Of a DNA stretch of 16,336 nucleotides, positions 1 to 7,374 are shown in pieces (position 1 is the first letter of the stretch; the number at the start of each line of letters is the position of its first letter). This DNA is from JAZSMS01 sp045536015. GTDB taxonomy: Bacteria > Bacillota > Clostridia > Christensenellales > QALW01. The translations under genes were made by a program, and so were the position numbers. Where the stretch lies: positions 1 to 16,336 of the forward strand of contig JAZSMS010000053.1 in assembly GCA_045536015.1 (NCBI GenBank), written 5' to 3'. The notes under the pieces are model-generated. The model was not told the origin of the DNA. It saw nothing but the letters and a program-made list of their open reading frames with translations, and ran no database searches.

Positions 1-2
1 TG

Positions 3-53
3 CAACGCGAAGTTGAAGAAAAAGATGCAAAATTACAACAGGAGGTCATGTAA
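3..53 (+). CDS. purE: 3' end of PurE (N5-carboxyaminoimidazole ribonucleotide mutase), partial
   Basis: Only the last 16 codons and the TAA stop lie in the window. The readable tail, QREVEEKDAKLQQEVM, resembles the C-terminal helix of class I PurE (a hydrophilic 'KDAKLQ' type ending), and it sits directly upstream of a PurC start, the usual purE-purC order. PurE converts N5-CAIR to CAIR in purine synthesis. The catalytic part is outside the window, so the call rests on the tail and the gene order. The ribosome binding site of the next gene lies inside the last codons, which implies cotranscription. Confidence 0.7.
   Translation, partial: QREVEEKDAKLQQEVM
40..46 (+). promoter_or_regulatory. 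Ribosome binding site for the purC start
   Basis: AGGAGGT lies 9 bases upstream of the ATG at 56 and inside the 3' end of purE. This near-perfect Shine-Dalgarno fixes the start and indicates translational coupling between purE and purC. Confidence 0.85.
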
Positions 54-55
54 TC

Positions 56-256
56 ATGAAAAAGACAGAACAGTTATACGAAGGCAAGGCAAAGAAGGTT
101 TATGCAACCGACGAGCCGGAACTCTATATCGTTGATTATAAAGACGATGCAACCGCATTCAACGGCGAGAAGAAGGGTACCATTATGGGCAAGGGCGTCA
201 TCAACAACCGTGTCACCAACCATCTGATGAAGATGCTCGAAGCAAAGGGTAACGGC
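56..256 (+). pseudogene. purC: purC 5' fragment (SAICAR synthase N-terminus)
   Basis: Residues 1-65 match the start of clostridial/bacillar SAICAR synthase: the QLYEGKAKKVY opening, the nucleotide-binding loop region, then DYKDDATAFNGEKKG and GKGVINNRVTNHLMKMLEAKG. PurC ligates aspartate to CAIR using ATP, and the normal protein is about 230-240 residues. Here family similarity stops after LEAKG (around base 250), where 'IPTHFV...'-type sequence and then the conserved RNxAAGS region should follow. About 70% of the enzyme is missing, including the rest of the ATP and CAIR sites. The start and ribosome binding site are normal. The fragment is certain; whether the genome truly lacks an intact purC cannot be judged from this window. 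Confidence 0.88.
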
Positions 257-1582
257 ATTGAAATGGTAACCGACGGTAATGCTCCTGCAGCAGCAGGCGA
301 CACCGTATACTTGGGTGGCCAGAAGATAGCTCACTGGACCTCGACCAGTGGTACGTCCACAGTAAACATCGGTAACGATTCAGTAGCAGGTACTGATGCT
401 GATGGCAACGGTAGATACTTTGCAGTAGCTAAAATTGACAGCACTGCATCAAACCCCACACTTCGTAATAGACAGGCTTTTGGAGCAACAATCGATGGCT
501 TTGAAGCTGGTAACAAATATATTGTTTCGGCTTATGCAAAGCTTCCCGCAGGCTCAACCGATACAGTAAATGCACACATTGCAACTTGTGCAACATATCA
601 GACGCAGGCTGCAGAGGCAGATTCATACCTTACTCATAAGAGCGAAGTTGTTGCTCTTACAACTGAATGGCAGAAGATTGAACTCATTATTGATTATAAG
701 GGCGCAGGCGACGGCACAAAGGGCTCGGGCGACAAGTATTTAGCACTTGTTATTGATACTCCCGCAGCAGTTGACGTTGATGCTATTTCGATTCAGAAGA
801 TCGGTGCTCCCGCACAGGATGACGATGACGATCAGCAGGGCGGTGCACAGACTCAGTTTACCGAAAACCTCTTTGTAAAGCACGGAAACGGCAGCCTTAA
901 CAAGGGTGACGATATTGCTCCTCTTTACTTCTCTGAGAAGACATCCTGGGCAGTTGAAATTGTATCAACTGATTCGCAGGATAACGACGGCAAGAGCGCA
1001 TTAGTAACAGGACGTGGCGTTGAATATGCAGCTCCCAGAGCTAAGGCAACCGATATTATTGCTGCTTATGGCTCAGGTAAGTATACGTTTACAGCTTACG
1101 TTAAGTCAACGGGCGCAGACGTAACCCTTCAGCCTGTTATTCAGATGGTATGGGGCGAAGCTTATAGTAGTGACAAAGTTGCTGCAGGTACTTCAGTTGG
1201 TAAGTGGAAAACCGGCACAACAGAAATAATCAGTAGCACAAAGTGGACCAAGATTACCGCTGAATTTGAAATTGATTTAACCGCAACCGGTTCAAAGGGT
1301 GATCCGCTTGCACTTTACGAGGTTATTTGCTATGCAAAGGATACAAGCTTTAACGCACTCTTTGCTCCTGATATGTTAGTTGATAATCTTTCACTTGTAA
1401 AAGAAATCAACGGTCAAGAAAACCAAACTCTTATTGATCAGCTTGGCGGCACAGGTGCAGGCAATGGCAGCAACGCAGGCTCGTCAAACACCGGTGATGT
1501 TCTTCCTGTAGCATTAATTGCTGTTGTAGTTGCATCGGCAGTTGCACTTGTAGTTGTTGCAAGACGTAAGAGAGAAGAATAA
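56..1582 (+). CDS. Chimeric ORF: PurC N-terminus joined in frame to a cell-surface protein C-terminus
   Basis: One uninterrupted 508-codon frame holds two unrelated proteins. Residues 1 to about 65 are PurC; from about residue 68 to the end it is an extracellular-type protein with two beta-rich domains, an acidic linker and a membrane-anchor tail. No known PurC carries such an extension. The product would lack most of the SAICAR synthase fold and would also lack a signal peptide for the surface part, so as written neither half should work. Both parts use mainly AAG for lysine, whereas ddh just downstream leans to AAA. An assembly join or a recent deletion/recombination explains this better than a real fusion protein. 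The two halves are described separately. Confidence 0.9.
   Translation: MKKTEQLYEGKAKKVYATDEPELYIVDYKDDATAFNGEKKGTIMGKGVINNRVTNHLMKMLEAKGNGIEMVTDGNAPAAAGDTVYLGGQKIAHWTSTSGTSTVNIGNDSVAGTDADGNGRYFAVAKIDSTASNPTLRNRQAFGATIDGFEAGNKYIVSAYAKLPAGSTDTVNAHIATCATYQTQAAEADSYLTHKSEVVALTTEWQKIELIIDYKGAGDGTKGSGDKYLALVIDTPAAVDVDAISIQKIGAPAQDDDDDQQGGAQTQFTENLFVKHGNGSLNKGDDIAPLYFSEKTSWAVEIVSTDSQDNDGKSALVTGRGVEYAAPRAKATDIIAAYGSGKYTFTAYVKSTGADVTLQPVIQMVWGEAYSSDKVAAGTSVGKWKTGTTEIISSTKWTKITAEFEIDLTATGSKGDPLALYEVICYAKDTSFNALFAPDMLVDNLSLVKEINGQENQTLIDQLGGTGAGNGSNAGSSNTGDVLPVALIAVVVASAVALVVVARRKREE
257..1582 (+). pseudogene. Cell-surface protein with two CBM-like domains and C-terminal anchor; 5' end missing
   Basis: Not recognised by name. 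In numbering of the joined ORF, residues about 88-248 and 270-450 form two domains with the same pattern: a G.Y..SAY.K strand (GNKYIVSAYAKL; GKYTFTAYVKS), then a T.W.KI strand (TTEWQKIEL; STKWTKITA), and a closing VD.ISI.K / VDNLSLVK strand. This is typical of CBM4/9/22-like jelly-roll modules that bind sugars. An acidic, Gln/Gly-rich linker (251-266, with five consecutive Asp) separates them. The C-terminus has a Gly/Ser/Asn-rich spacer, a TGD motif (479-481), a hydrophobic stretch (about 483-502) and RRKREE, the layout of a sortase sorting signal or a simple membrane anchor, although no clear LPXTG is present. The signal peptide and upstream domains are absent because the PurC fragment replaces them. 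Confidence 0.65.
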
Positions 1583-1596
1583 TTAACAAAACAATA

Positions 1597-1625
1597 AAGA
1601 GAAGGCTAATGCCTTCTCTTTTTTT
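1597..1625 (+). terminator. Intrinsic terminator after the chimeric ORF
   Basis: A perfect 10-bp stem (AAGAGAAGGC / GCCTTCTCTT) with a TAAT loop is followed by a T run, 14 bases after the stop codon at 1582. Confidence 0.9.
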
Positions 1626-1626
1626 G

Positions 1627-1655
1627 TTGACTGAATTTATTAATATTGTTATAAT
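1627..1655 (+). promoter_or_regulatory. Sigma-70/SigA promoter of ddh
   Basis: TTGACT (1627-1632), a 17-base spacer and a perfect TATAAT (1650-1655) stand 36 bases before the ddh ATG and immediately after the preceding terminator. The leader is too short for a lysine riboswitch. Confidence 0.85.
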
Positions 1656-1691
1656 ATTTAACCGAAAAGATGTTTTTTTGGAGATGAAAAA

Positions 1692-2678
1692 ATGAGCATA
1701 AAAATAGGTATTATGGGTTACGGAAATTTAGGCAGAGGAATCGAGTGTGCGATAAAGCAATCGCCCGATTTAGAGCTTGTTGCCGTTTTTTCTAGAAGAG
1801 CACCCGAAACCGTTAAAATTTTAACACCCGGCGTTAACGTTTATTCAGCAAGTGACGTACTTAACTTTAAAGATAAAATAGACGTACTTATCCTTTGCGG
1901 CGGAAGTGCAACCGACCTTCCAAAGCAAACGCCCGAATACGCAAAGCATTTTACCGTTGTTGACAGCTTTGATAACCACGGCAATATTCCTACCCATTTA
2001 TCCGCAGTTGATGCCGCGGCAAAAGAGGGTGGCAACCTTGCAATAATTTCTAGCGGCTGGGATCCCGGTATGTTTTCGCTTAACCGCTTGTACGCTTCGG
2101 CAATTCTGCCCGAGGGTAAAGATTACACCTTCTGGGGCAAGGGTGTAAGCCAGGGACATTCCGACGCTATCCGCCGAATTGAAGGCGTAAAAGATGCACG
2201 TCAATATACTATTCCGATTAAAGAAGCTTTAGATGCGGCTCGTAGCGGAAGCCAGCCCGAGCTTACAACGCGAGAGAAGCACGAACGTGAATGTTTTGTA
2301 GTTGTAGAAGACGGTGCAGACAAAGCACGCATTGAAAACGAAATTAAAACTATGCCTAACTATTTTGCCGATTATAATACTACCGTGCATTTTATCTCGC
2401 AGGAAGAATTAGATCGCGACCATAAGGGTATTCCGCACGGCGGCTTTGTTATTCGCAGTGGAAAAACGGGCTGGCAGGGCGAAAATACTCACGTTATAGA
2501 ATATTCAATTAAGCTTGATTCTAACCCTGAATTTACCTCAAGTGTAATTGCCGCAACTGCCAGAGCCGCATATAAAATGCGCGCAGAGGGCGCTATTGGT
2601 TGCAAGACTATGCTTGATATTCCACCTATTTATTTAACTAGTATTCCCCGCGAGGAAGTAATTAAAAAAATGTTATAA
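1692..2678 (+). CDS. ddh: meso-Diaminopimelate D-dehydrogenase
   Basis: This enzyme makes meso-2,6-diaminopimelate from tetrahydrodipicolinate, ammonia and NADPH in one step, bypassing the succinylase, acetylase and aminotransferase branches. The product feeds lysine and peptidoglycan. The 328-residue length is that of the family (about 326). Visible signatures are the N-terminal Rossmann motif GYGNLG (residues 9-14), the CGGSATDLPKQTPEYAK stretch (69-85), VVDSFDNHGNIP (89-100) and SGWDPGM (121-127), all hallmarks of Ddh. GGAG at 1680-1683, 8 bases before the ATG, sets the start. The gene is monocistronic: its own strong promoter lies upstream and a bidirectional terminator follows. No other lysine genes are nearby. 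Confidence 0.95.
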   Translation: MSIKIGIMGYGNLGRGIECAIKQSPDLELVAVFSRRAPETVKILTPGVNVYSASDVLNFKDKIDVLILCGGSATDLPKQTPEYAKHFTVVDSFDNHGNIPTHLSAVDAAAKEGGNLAIISSGWDPGMFSLNRLYASAILPEGKDYTFWGKGVSQGHSDAIRRIEGVKDARQYTIPIKEALDAARSGSQPELTTREKHERECFVVVEDGADKARIENEIKTMPNYFADYNTTVHFISQEELDRDHKGIPHGGFVIRSGKTGWQGENTHVIEYSIKLDSNPEFTSSVIAATARAAYKMRAEGAIGCKTMLDIPPIYLTSIPREEVIKKML

Positions 2679-2680
2679 AA

Positions 2681-2711
2681 AAAGAGGAAGAACTTATTGT
2701 TCTTCCTTTTT
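2681..2711. terminator. Bidirectional terminator between ddh and the GT2 gene
   Basis: GGAAGAAC (2686-2693) pairs with GTTCTTCC (2699-2706) around a 5-base loop, with A residues on the left and T residues on the right, so it works on both strands. The TAA stop of the minus-strand glycosyltransferase (2694-2696) lies inside the loop. Confidence 0.88.
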
Positions 2712-3662
2712 GTTTTCGTCAGTTCGCTCTGAAATTATAAAGCGCGGACGCTGTTTTGTTTCTAAATACATTTTTCCGATATATTCGCCTATAACGCCGA
2801 TGCTTAAAAGTTGCATACCGCCTAAAAAGCAAATGATACTTACGGTCGAAGCCCAGCCTGCAACTGCGTTGTTTAAAAGCGCTTCTACTATTGACCAGAT
2901 TATGCCGACAATACTTATAAGTGCAACTATAAAGCCAAAGCTTGTTATCATTCTTATCGGCTTAACCGAAAGACTTGTTATGCCATTAATTGCAAGGGCA
3001 AGCATTTTGCTAAGCGGATAATGGCTTTCGCCTGCAATGCGCTCGGCACGCTCGTAATAAACGCTTGTGCTTTTAAAGCCAACCATTGGCACCATACCGC
3101 GAAGGTAAATATTAACCTCTTTAAAGTTTGCAAATTCCTTTAACGCGCGCGAGGACATTAAGCGGTAGTCGGCGTGGTTATAAACCACCTCGGCACCAAA
3201 GGCATTTAACAGCTTGTAAAAGCCCTGTGCGGTTGCACGCTTAAAGGCAGTGTCGGTCTTTCGCTCGCTACGAACGCCATAGACAATATCGGCACCTGCA
3301 AGATATTCGTCAACCATTTTATCCATTGCGTTTATATCGTCTTGACCATCGCAGTCGATAGAAATCGTTATGTCGCATTTATCCTTTGCGTCCATTAATC
3401 CTGCCAGAAGCGCATTTTGATGCCCGCGATTTCGGCTTAAGCAAACACCGCAAAAGGTCTTATCCTCTTTTGCAAGCGCACAAATAATTTCCCAGGTTTT
3501 ATCCTTGCTTCCGTCGTTTACAAACATAACGCGGCTTTCGTTAGAAATTTTTTCTTGGCTGATAAGCTGAACAATTTTGTTTTTAAACATAGGTGCGGTT
3601 ACTGGAAGCACCTCCTGCTCGTTATAGCAGGGAATTACAATGTACAAAACAGGTTTTTTCAT
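2694..3662 (-). CDS. Family 2 glycosyltransferase, GtrB/CsbB/DPM1-like membrane enzyme
   Basis: This probably transfers a sugar from a nucleotide sugar to polyprenyl phosphate at the inner membrane face, as GtrB/CsbB-type GT2 enzymes do; the sugar is unknown. Residues 5-11 (VLYIVIPCYNE region) open the GT-A fold, and NDGSKDKT lies at 49-56. The metal/nucleotide motif is DCDGQDD (103-109) where many relatives have DADLQDP. LRGMVPMVGF lies further on, and two hydrophobic helices near the C-terminus (about 240-262 and 272-295) anchor the domain, a usual layout for this subgroup. The start is 3 bases after the HAD stop codon, with AGGAG (complement of 3671-3675) inside the HAD gene, so translation is coupled. 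It is the last gene of the DUF1385-prmC-prfA operon. Confidence 0.88.
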   Translation of the reverse strand: MKKPVLYIVIPCYNEQEVLPVTAPMFKNKIVQLISQEKISNESRVMFVNDGSKDKTWEIICALAKEDKTFCGVCLSRNRGHQNALLAGLMDAKDKCDITISIDCDGQDDINAMDKMVDEYLAGADIVYGVRSERKTDTAFKRATAQGFYKLLNAFGAEVVYNHADYRLMSSRALKEFANFKEVNIYLRGMVPMVGFKSTSVYYERAERIAGESHYPLSKMLALAINGITSLSVKPIRMITSFGFIVALISIVGIIWSIVEALLNNAVAGWASTVSIICFLGGMQLLSIGVIGEYIGKMYLETKQRPRFIISERTDENKKEEQ

Positions 3663-3665
3663 TTT

Positions 3666-4301
3666 TTACTCTCCTAAAAAATTTAAAATTTCTGTTGGTA
3701 AACTTACAATATCGGTTGCGCCGTTTTTAAGTAAAAATTCTTTGTCCTTAAAGCCCCACAAAACAGATACACATTTAACGCAAGCGTTTTTTGCAGTTAA
3801 AATATCTACTTCCGAATCGCCTACGTAAAGCGTTTCGTTAGCGGAAGCCCCAATTAAGCGCATTGCTTCAAGCACGCTGTCGGGTGCAGGCTTTAGGGCA
3901 ATACCGTCACGGTCACCTATTGCGCAGGTAAACGTGCCTGCAAAAAATTTTTGGGCAAGCTCTTTAACTGCACCGTCAAACTTGTTTGAAACCACCGCCA
4001 TAGCAATATTACGTTTTTTAAGCTCGGATAAAAGTTTGTAAATTTGCGGATAAACACAGGTGTTATCGTTTTTATGAACGGAATAATAAGCTTTAAATTC
4101 GCAAAGCAATTCTTGGCTAAAATTTTCTTCTGCCGCGCGTATCATAAGATTTTCTACGCCGTTGCCGACAAAGGTACGGACTTCCTCTTTGGTGCGCAAG
4201 GGCAAATTAAAGGTTTTTAGTGCGTGGTTTACAGCAAGATACAAATCTTCAAGCGTATCAAGCAACGTTCCGTCTAAATCAAAAATTATCGCCTTGATCA
4301 T
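3666..4301 (-). CDS. HAD-family hydrolase, phosphoglycolate phosphatase/Gph-like
   Basis: This is a cytoplasmic phosphatase of HAD subfamily IA, 211 residues, normal for the group. Motif I is FDLDGTLLDT with catalytic Asp8 and Asp10, motif II is VVSNK (Ser105), the motif III Lys-Pro is at 137-138, and motif IV is GDSEVD (161-166). A helical cap lies between motifs I and II. The substrate cannot be read from sequence; phosphoglycolate, pyrophosphate (PpaX-like) or a sugar phosphate are all possible. Its ATG lies 23 bases inside the end of prfA in another frame. There is no strong Shine-Dalgarno, so translation is likely coupled to termination of RF1 synthesis. Confidence 0.88.
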   Translation of the reverse strand: MIKAIIFDLDGTLLDTLEDLYLAVNHALKTFNLPLRTKEEVRTFVGNGVENLMIRAAEENFSQELLCEFKAYYSVHKNDNTCVYPQIYKLLSELKKRNIAMAVVSNKFDGAVKELAQKFFAGTFTCAIGDRDGIALKPAPDSVLEAMRLIGASANETLYVGDSEVDILTAKNACVKCVSVLWGFKDKEFLLKNGATDIVSLPTEILNFLGE

Positions 4302-5355
4302 TTTGCATCTGCCCCGTACTCTGCGCCAGGATAAGCGCGTTTATCATTTCGTCAAGCTCGCCTGCTAAAAACGCATCAAGCTTGTAAAGAGTAAGACCGA
4401 TTCTGTGGTCGGTAACTCTGCCCTGCGGAAAATTATAGGTGCGAATTCGCTCGCTTCGGTCACCCGAGCCTATTTGTTGCGAGCGTGTTTGAGCGTATTC
4501 TTTATCTGCGCGCGTTTTATAATAATCATAAACGCGCGATTTTAATATCTTCATTGCTTTTTCGCGGTTTTTAATCTGCGAACGCTCGTCCTGACAGTCA
4601 ACTACAATCTGCGTAGGAACGTGAATTATATGAACTGCCGATTCAGTCTTATTAACGTGCTGACCGCCCGCGCCTGAGGAACGATGAGTTTCGATAATCA
4701 AATCGTTAGGGTCGATGGTAATATCAATATCGTCCGCTTCGGGAAGTACTGCAACCGTTGCCGCCGAGGTGTGAATTCTTCCGCCCGACTCTGTTACGGG
4801 AACGCGCTGAACGCGGTGAGTTCCGCTTTCAAACTTTAAATGTCTAAATGCTTCTTTGCCCGTAACAAGACAAACAACTTCCTTAACACCGCTTATGTCG
4901 GTATCGCTTGAGTTTGTTATTTCCATATTCCAACCCTTTTTTTCGCAAAAGCGTTGGTACATTTTTAAAAGGTCTGCCGCAAACAGAGCTGCCTCTTCGC
5001 CGCCTGTGCCAGCTCTTATTTCAAGCACTACGTTTTTATCGTCCGATGGATCGCGCGGAGCTAAAAGTGCTTTTAACTCGTTTTCAAGCGCTTCTTTTTT
5101 TGTGCGCGCTTCGTCAAGCTCTAATTTTGCAAGCTCAAGCATATCCTCGTCACCAAGATCTATAAGCTCAAGTGCGTCTTGCTCGTTTTTTAAAATAAGC
5201 AAAAATTCTTTGTATTTTTCGTCAATTTCTGCAATAGTAGCGTGTTCCTTTGCAAGCTCGCGCCACAATTTTGTATCTGCAATTATCTCGGGGTCCGAAA
5301 GCTTTTGATTTAATTCTTCTAAACGTACCGAGTTTTCTTCAAGCTTTTTAAGCAT
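4279..5355 (-). CDS. prfA: Peptide chain release factor 1
   Basis: RF1 recognises UAA and UAG in the ribosomal A site and triggers peptide release. The 358-residue protein is full length. The stop-codon tripeptide PVT is at residues 186-188, within HRVQRVPVTESGGRIHTS, and identifies RF1 rather than RF2 (SPF). The catalytic GGQ is at 230-232 in SSGAGGQHVNKTESA. AGTGGEE lies at 115-121, and an N-terminal coiled-coil-rich region forms domain 1. The start is set by AAGGAG (complement of 5361-5366). The gene follows prmC by 28 bases, so the methyltransferase and its substrate are cotranscribed. Confidence 0.97.
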   Translation of the reverse strand: MLKKLEENSVRLEELNQKLSDPEIIADTKLWRELAKEHATIAEIDEKYKEFLLILKNEQDALELIDLGDEDMLELAKLELDEARTKKEALENELKALLAPRDPSDDKNVVLEIRAGTGGEEAALFAADLLKMYQRFCEKKGWNMEITNSSDTDISGVKEVVCLVTGKEAFRHLKFESGTHRVQRVPVTESGGRIHTSAATVAVLPEADDIDITIDPNDLIIETHRSSGAGGQHVNKTESAVHIIHVPTQIVVDCQDERSQIKNREKAMKILKSRVYDYYKTRADKEYAQTRSQQIGSGDRSERIRTYNFPQGRVTDHRIGLTLYKLDAFLAGELDEMINALILAQSTGQMQNDQGDNF

Positions 5356-5383
5356 TTTTTCTCCTTAACTGCTTTAATTCATA

Positions 5384-6208
5384 TTAATTAAAGCAATAGA
5401 CCTCTCTGTCTAAACCTGAATAATCTTTTTCTATTTTAAAATTTGTAAAGCCTGCGCTTGTTAAAAGCGCACTGATTGACGCCGCTTGATCAAAACCAAT
5501 TTCAAGCACAAGCAAGCCGCTTACGTTTAAATGTTGCTTTGCCTCGAAAATAATTTCGCGGTAAAAATCAAGTCCGTCTGCACCGCCGTCAAGTGCGTTT
5601 TGCGGCTCAAACGAAAGTTCGCGCTCTAACTTTTCTAAATCACGCGTTGCAACGTAGGGCGGGTTAGAAATTATTACGTCAAAGCGTCTGTTTTCTAAAT
5701 TTTCAAAAATGTCGCTTTTAATAAATTCTATGCTTACGTCGTTTGCCTGTGCGTTTTCCTTTGCAAGTGAAAGCGCCTTTTCACTAATATCCGATGCGCA
5801 AACGCTGCAAGCACAGTTTTTTGCTATTGCGCAGGCAATAGCGCCCGAGCCCGTACCGATATCAAGCACCGTAGAATATTTTTTTTGCTTTATAATAGCT
5901 ATGGCTTTTTCAACTATGCAAGCCGTTTCATCCCGCGGAATAAGCGCGCGCGAATCGGTTTTTAATTCAATGTTATAAAACGGAACACTGCCAAAAATAT
6001 ATTGTAGCGGCTCTCTTAGTGCGCGCCGTGCAAGAATTTGCTCTAAGGTTTGCTCTTGCTCGGCGGTTAATTCGTTATCTTTATTAAAGTGAAGCTCGCC
6101 ACGCGACAAATTGCATACAAAGCAAACTATCCAGGCGCTGTCTACGTCGCGCTCGGGAACGTTTTTAAGTGCCTCGCGTGCGCGCAAAAGTGCATCGGCA
6201 ACCGTCAT
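5384..6208 (-). CDS. prmC: Release factor N5-glutamine methyltransferase
   Basis: PrmC uses S-adenosylmethionine to methylate the Gln of the GGQ motif in RF1 and RF2, increasing release efficiency. The 274-residue protein has an N-terminal helical substrate-binding domain (about 1-80), the SAM-binding loop DIGTGSGAI (116-124) and the catalytic NPPY (182-185) that holds the glutamine side chain. It starts inside the stop of the DUF1385 gene (ATGA overlap at 6205-6208) and precedes prfA, the classic prmC-prfA pairing in Gram-positives. Confidence 0.95.
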   Translation of the reverse strand: MTVADALLRAREALKNVPERDVDSAWIVCFVCNLSRGELHFNKDNELTAEQEQTLEQILARRALREPLQYIFGSVPFYNIELKTDSRALIPRDETACIVEKAIAIIKQKKYSTVLDIGTGSGAIACAIAKNCACSVCASDISEKALSLAKENAQANDVSIEFIKSDIFENLENRRFDVIISNPPYVATRDLEKLERELSFEPQNALDGGADGLDFYREIIFEAKQHLNVSGLLVLEIGFDQAASISALLTSAGFTNFKIEKDYSGLDREVYCFN

Positions 6209-7233
6209 TGGTCTTCCTCGTTGCTGTTTATGGTCTCTTCTTCGTGCTCGTTAGAAGCTTCTGGCATTTCTTCCTTAGGCTCTTCCATTATGCCGTCCAT
6301 ATACAAGACGTTTTTAAAGCTTGTAAGCGAAACCTCGAGCATTTCGTCATCAGGTTCACGCGTGGAAAGCTTTTGCATAAGCATTCCGGGCGAGCGAAGA
6401 ATTTTAAAAAAGATATTATCGCTAAGAGCCAAAAGCTTTAAAATTTCGTACGAAATTCCTGCCGTTAAGGGCAAAAGCAAAATTTTAACGGCAAGGCGGA
6501 TAGTAAATTCCTGCGGCGTGGCAGTACTTAAGCCGAATAAATTATCTGCCATCGTTGCAAAAATTATGCCTATTGTCATAACGATGAACATAAACGACGT
6601 GCCGCAACGCGGGTGCGAGGTAGAATATTTGCGTGCGTTTTCTACTGTAAGCTCGTCTCCGTGCTCATAGCACGAAATAACCTTATGCTCGGCACCGTGA
6701 TACATAAACAAGCGCTTGATATCCTTCATAAAGCCAATTGCAAAAATGTAGCCCATAAAAATTAAAATTTTTATTACGCCCTCTATCGCATCAAGCGCAA
6801 GGGTGTTTGTTAAGCCAAGAGCCTCAAGTCCCGTGCGAGCAAGCATAGGCAAAAACATAAATAATACAAGCGAAAAGATAAGCCCAAAGCAAACGCCAAG
6901 AACTACTGCAATGGTTTCAAGCTTGATATTAAAGGTTTTTGCAAGCCATTTTTCTGTTTTAGAAGGCTCTAAATCTTCAAGTGCATCCTCGCCAAACATT
7001 TCGGCAGATTTTGTAGTAAGCTTCATTCCCGAAATTAAAGATTCGGCAAAGGCAACAACGCCGCGCACTATCGGAATTTTTGCAACAATTTTTCTCCATT
7101 TTTTGCGTACAAGACGTTGCTTTTCTACAACAATTTCGCCGTCAGAACGCCTGATTGACATAACAAGCGAAGTCTGTGATTTCATCATAACGCCTTCAAG
7201 CACAGCTTGTCCGCCTATCGAAGTATATTTCAT
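6205..7233 (-). CDS. DUF1385 (YqhQ-like) membrane protein
   Basis: This conserved membrane protein has no assigned biochemical function and is very often found just upstream of prmC-prfA in Firmicutes. Family signatures are GGQAVLEGVMMKS near the N-terminus and the central HPRCGTSFMF segment, with several hydrophobic helices on either side and an acidic, Glu-rich C-terminal tail. The start was placed at 7233 (Met of MKYTSIGG) because GAGGTG (complement of 7241-7246) stands 7 bases upstream and family similarity begins there. A longer frame reaching 7293 would extend into the promoter. It overlaps prmC by 4 bases and is the first gene of the operon. Confidence 0.88.
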   Translation of the reverse strand: MKYTSIGGQAVLEGVMMKSQTSLVMSIRRSDGEIVVEKQRLVRKKWRKIVAKIPIVRGVVAFAESLISGMKLTTKSAEMFGEDALEDLEPSKTEKWLAKTFNIKLETIAVVLGVCFGLIFSLVLFMFLPMLARTGLEALGLTNTLALDAIEGVIKILIFMGYIFAIGFMKDIKRLFMYHGAEHKVISCYEHGDELTVENARKYSTSHPRCGTSFMFIVMTIGIIFATMADNLFGLSTATPQEFTIRLAVKILLLPLTAGISYEILKLLALSDNIFFKILRSPGMLMQKLSTREPDDEMLEVSLTSFKNVLYMDGIMEEPKEEMPEASNEHEEETINSNEEDQ

Positions 7234-7264
7234 TAAAAAGCACCTCATAATAAATATATATAAT

Positions 7265-7293
7265 AGTATAATATAATTTGCACCAAAACGCAA
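7265..7293 (-). promoter_or_regulatory. Promoter of the DUF1385-prmC-prfA operon
   Basis: On the minus strand TTGCGT (complement of 7288-7293), a 17-base spacer and TATACT (complement of 7265-7270) lie about 30 bases before the start codon at 7233. It diverges from the DUF1292 promoter. Confidence 0.6.
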
Positions 7294-7314
7294 GTGAACA
7301 AATAAAAAATACGC

Positions 7315-7343
7315 TTGCCTTTTAACTAAATAACGATTATAAT
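7315..7343 (+). promoter_or_regulatory. Promoter of the DUF1292 gene
   Basis: TTGCCT (7315-7320), a 17-base spacer and a perfect TATAAT (7338-7343) precede the ATG at 7375. A ribosome binding site, GAGGT, lies at 7366-7370. Confidence 0.65.
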
Positions 7344-7374
7344 TATTCTATAATTAAAATTTTGTGAGGTTATT

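Noticed and set aside
1583..1691. Lysine riboswitch upstream of ddh
   Set aside because: The gap holds a terminator and a promoter, leaving a leader of about 30 bases, far too short for the lysine riboswitch.
4856..5308. 150-codon plus-strand open frame opposite prfA
   Set aside because: Very Ser/Phe-rich, produced by reading prfA's Glu/Lys-rich domain 1 in antisense; no ribosome binding site.
6089..6670. 193-codon open frame on the plus strand opposite DUF1385/prmC
   Set aside because: It lies wholly antisense to two clear genes, has low-complexity Ser/Ile-rich composition and no family features; it is a shadow of their codon bias.
6803..7276. 157-codon plus-strand open frame opposite DUF1385
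   Set aside because: Antisense to a conserved membrane protein, with no supporting start signal or similarity.
7234..7293. Longer N-terminus for DUF1385
   Set aside because: The extension covers the promoter -10 and -35 elements, and the GAGGTG site serves the Met at 7233.
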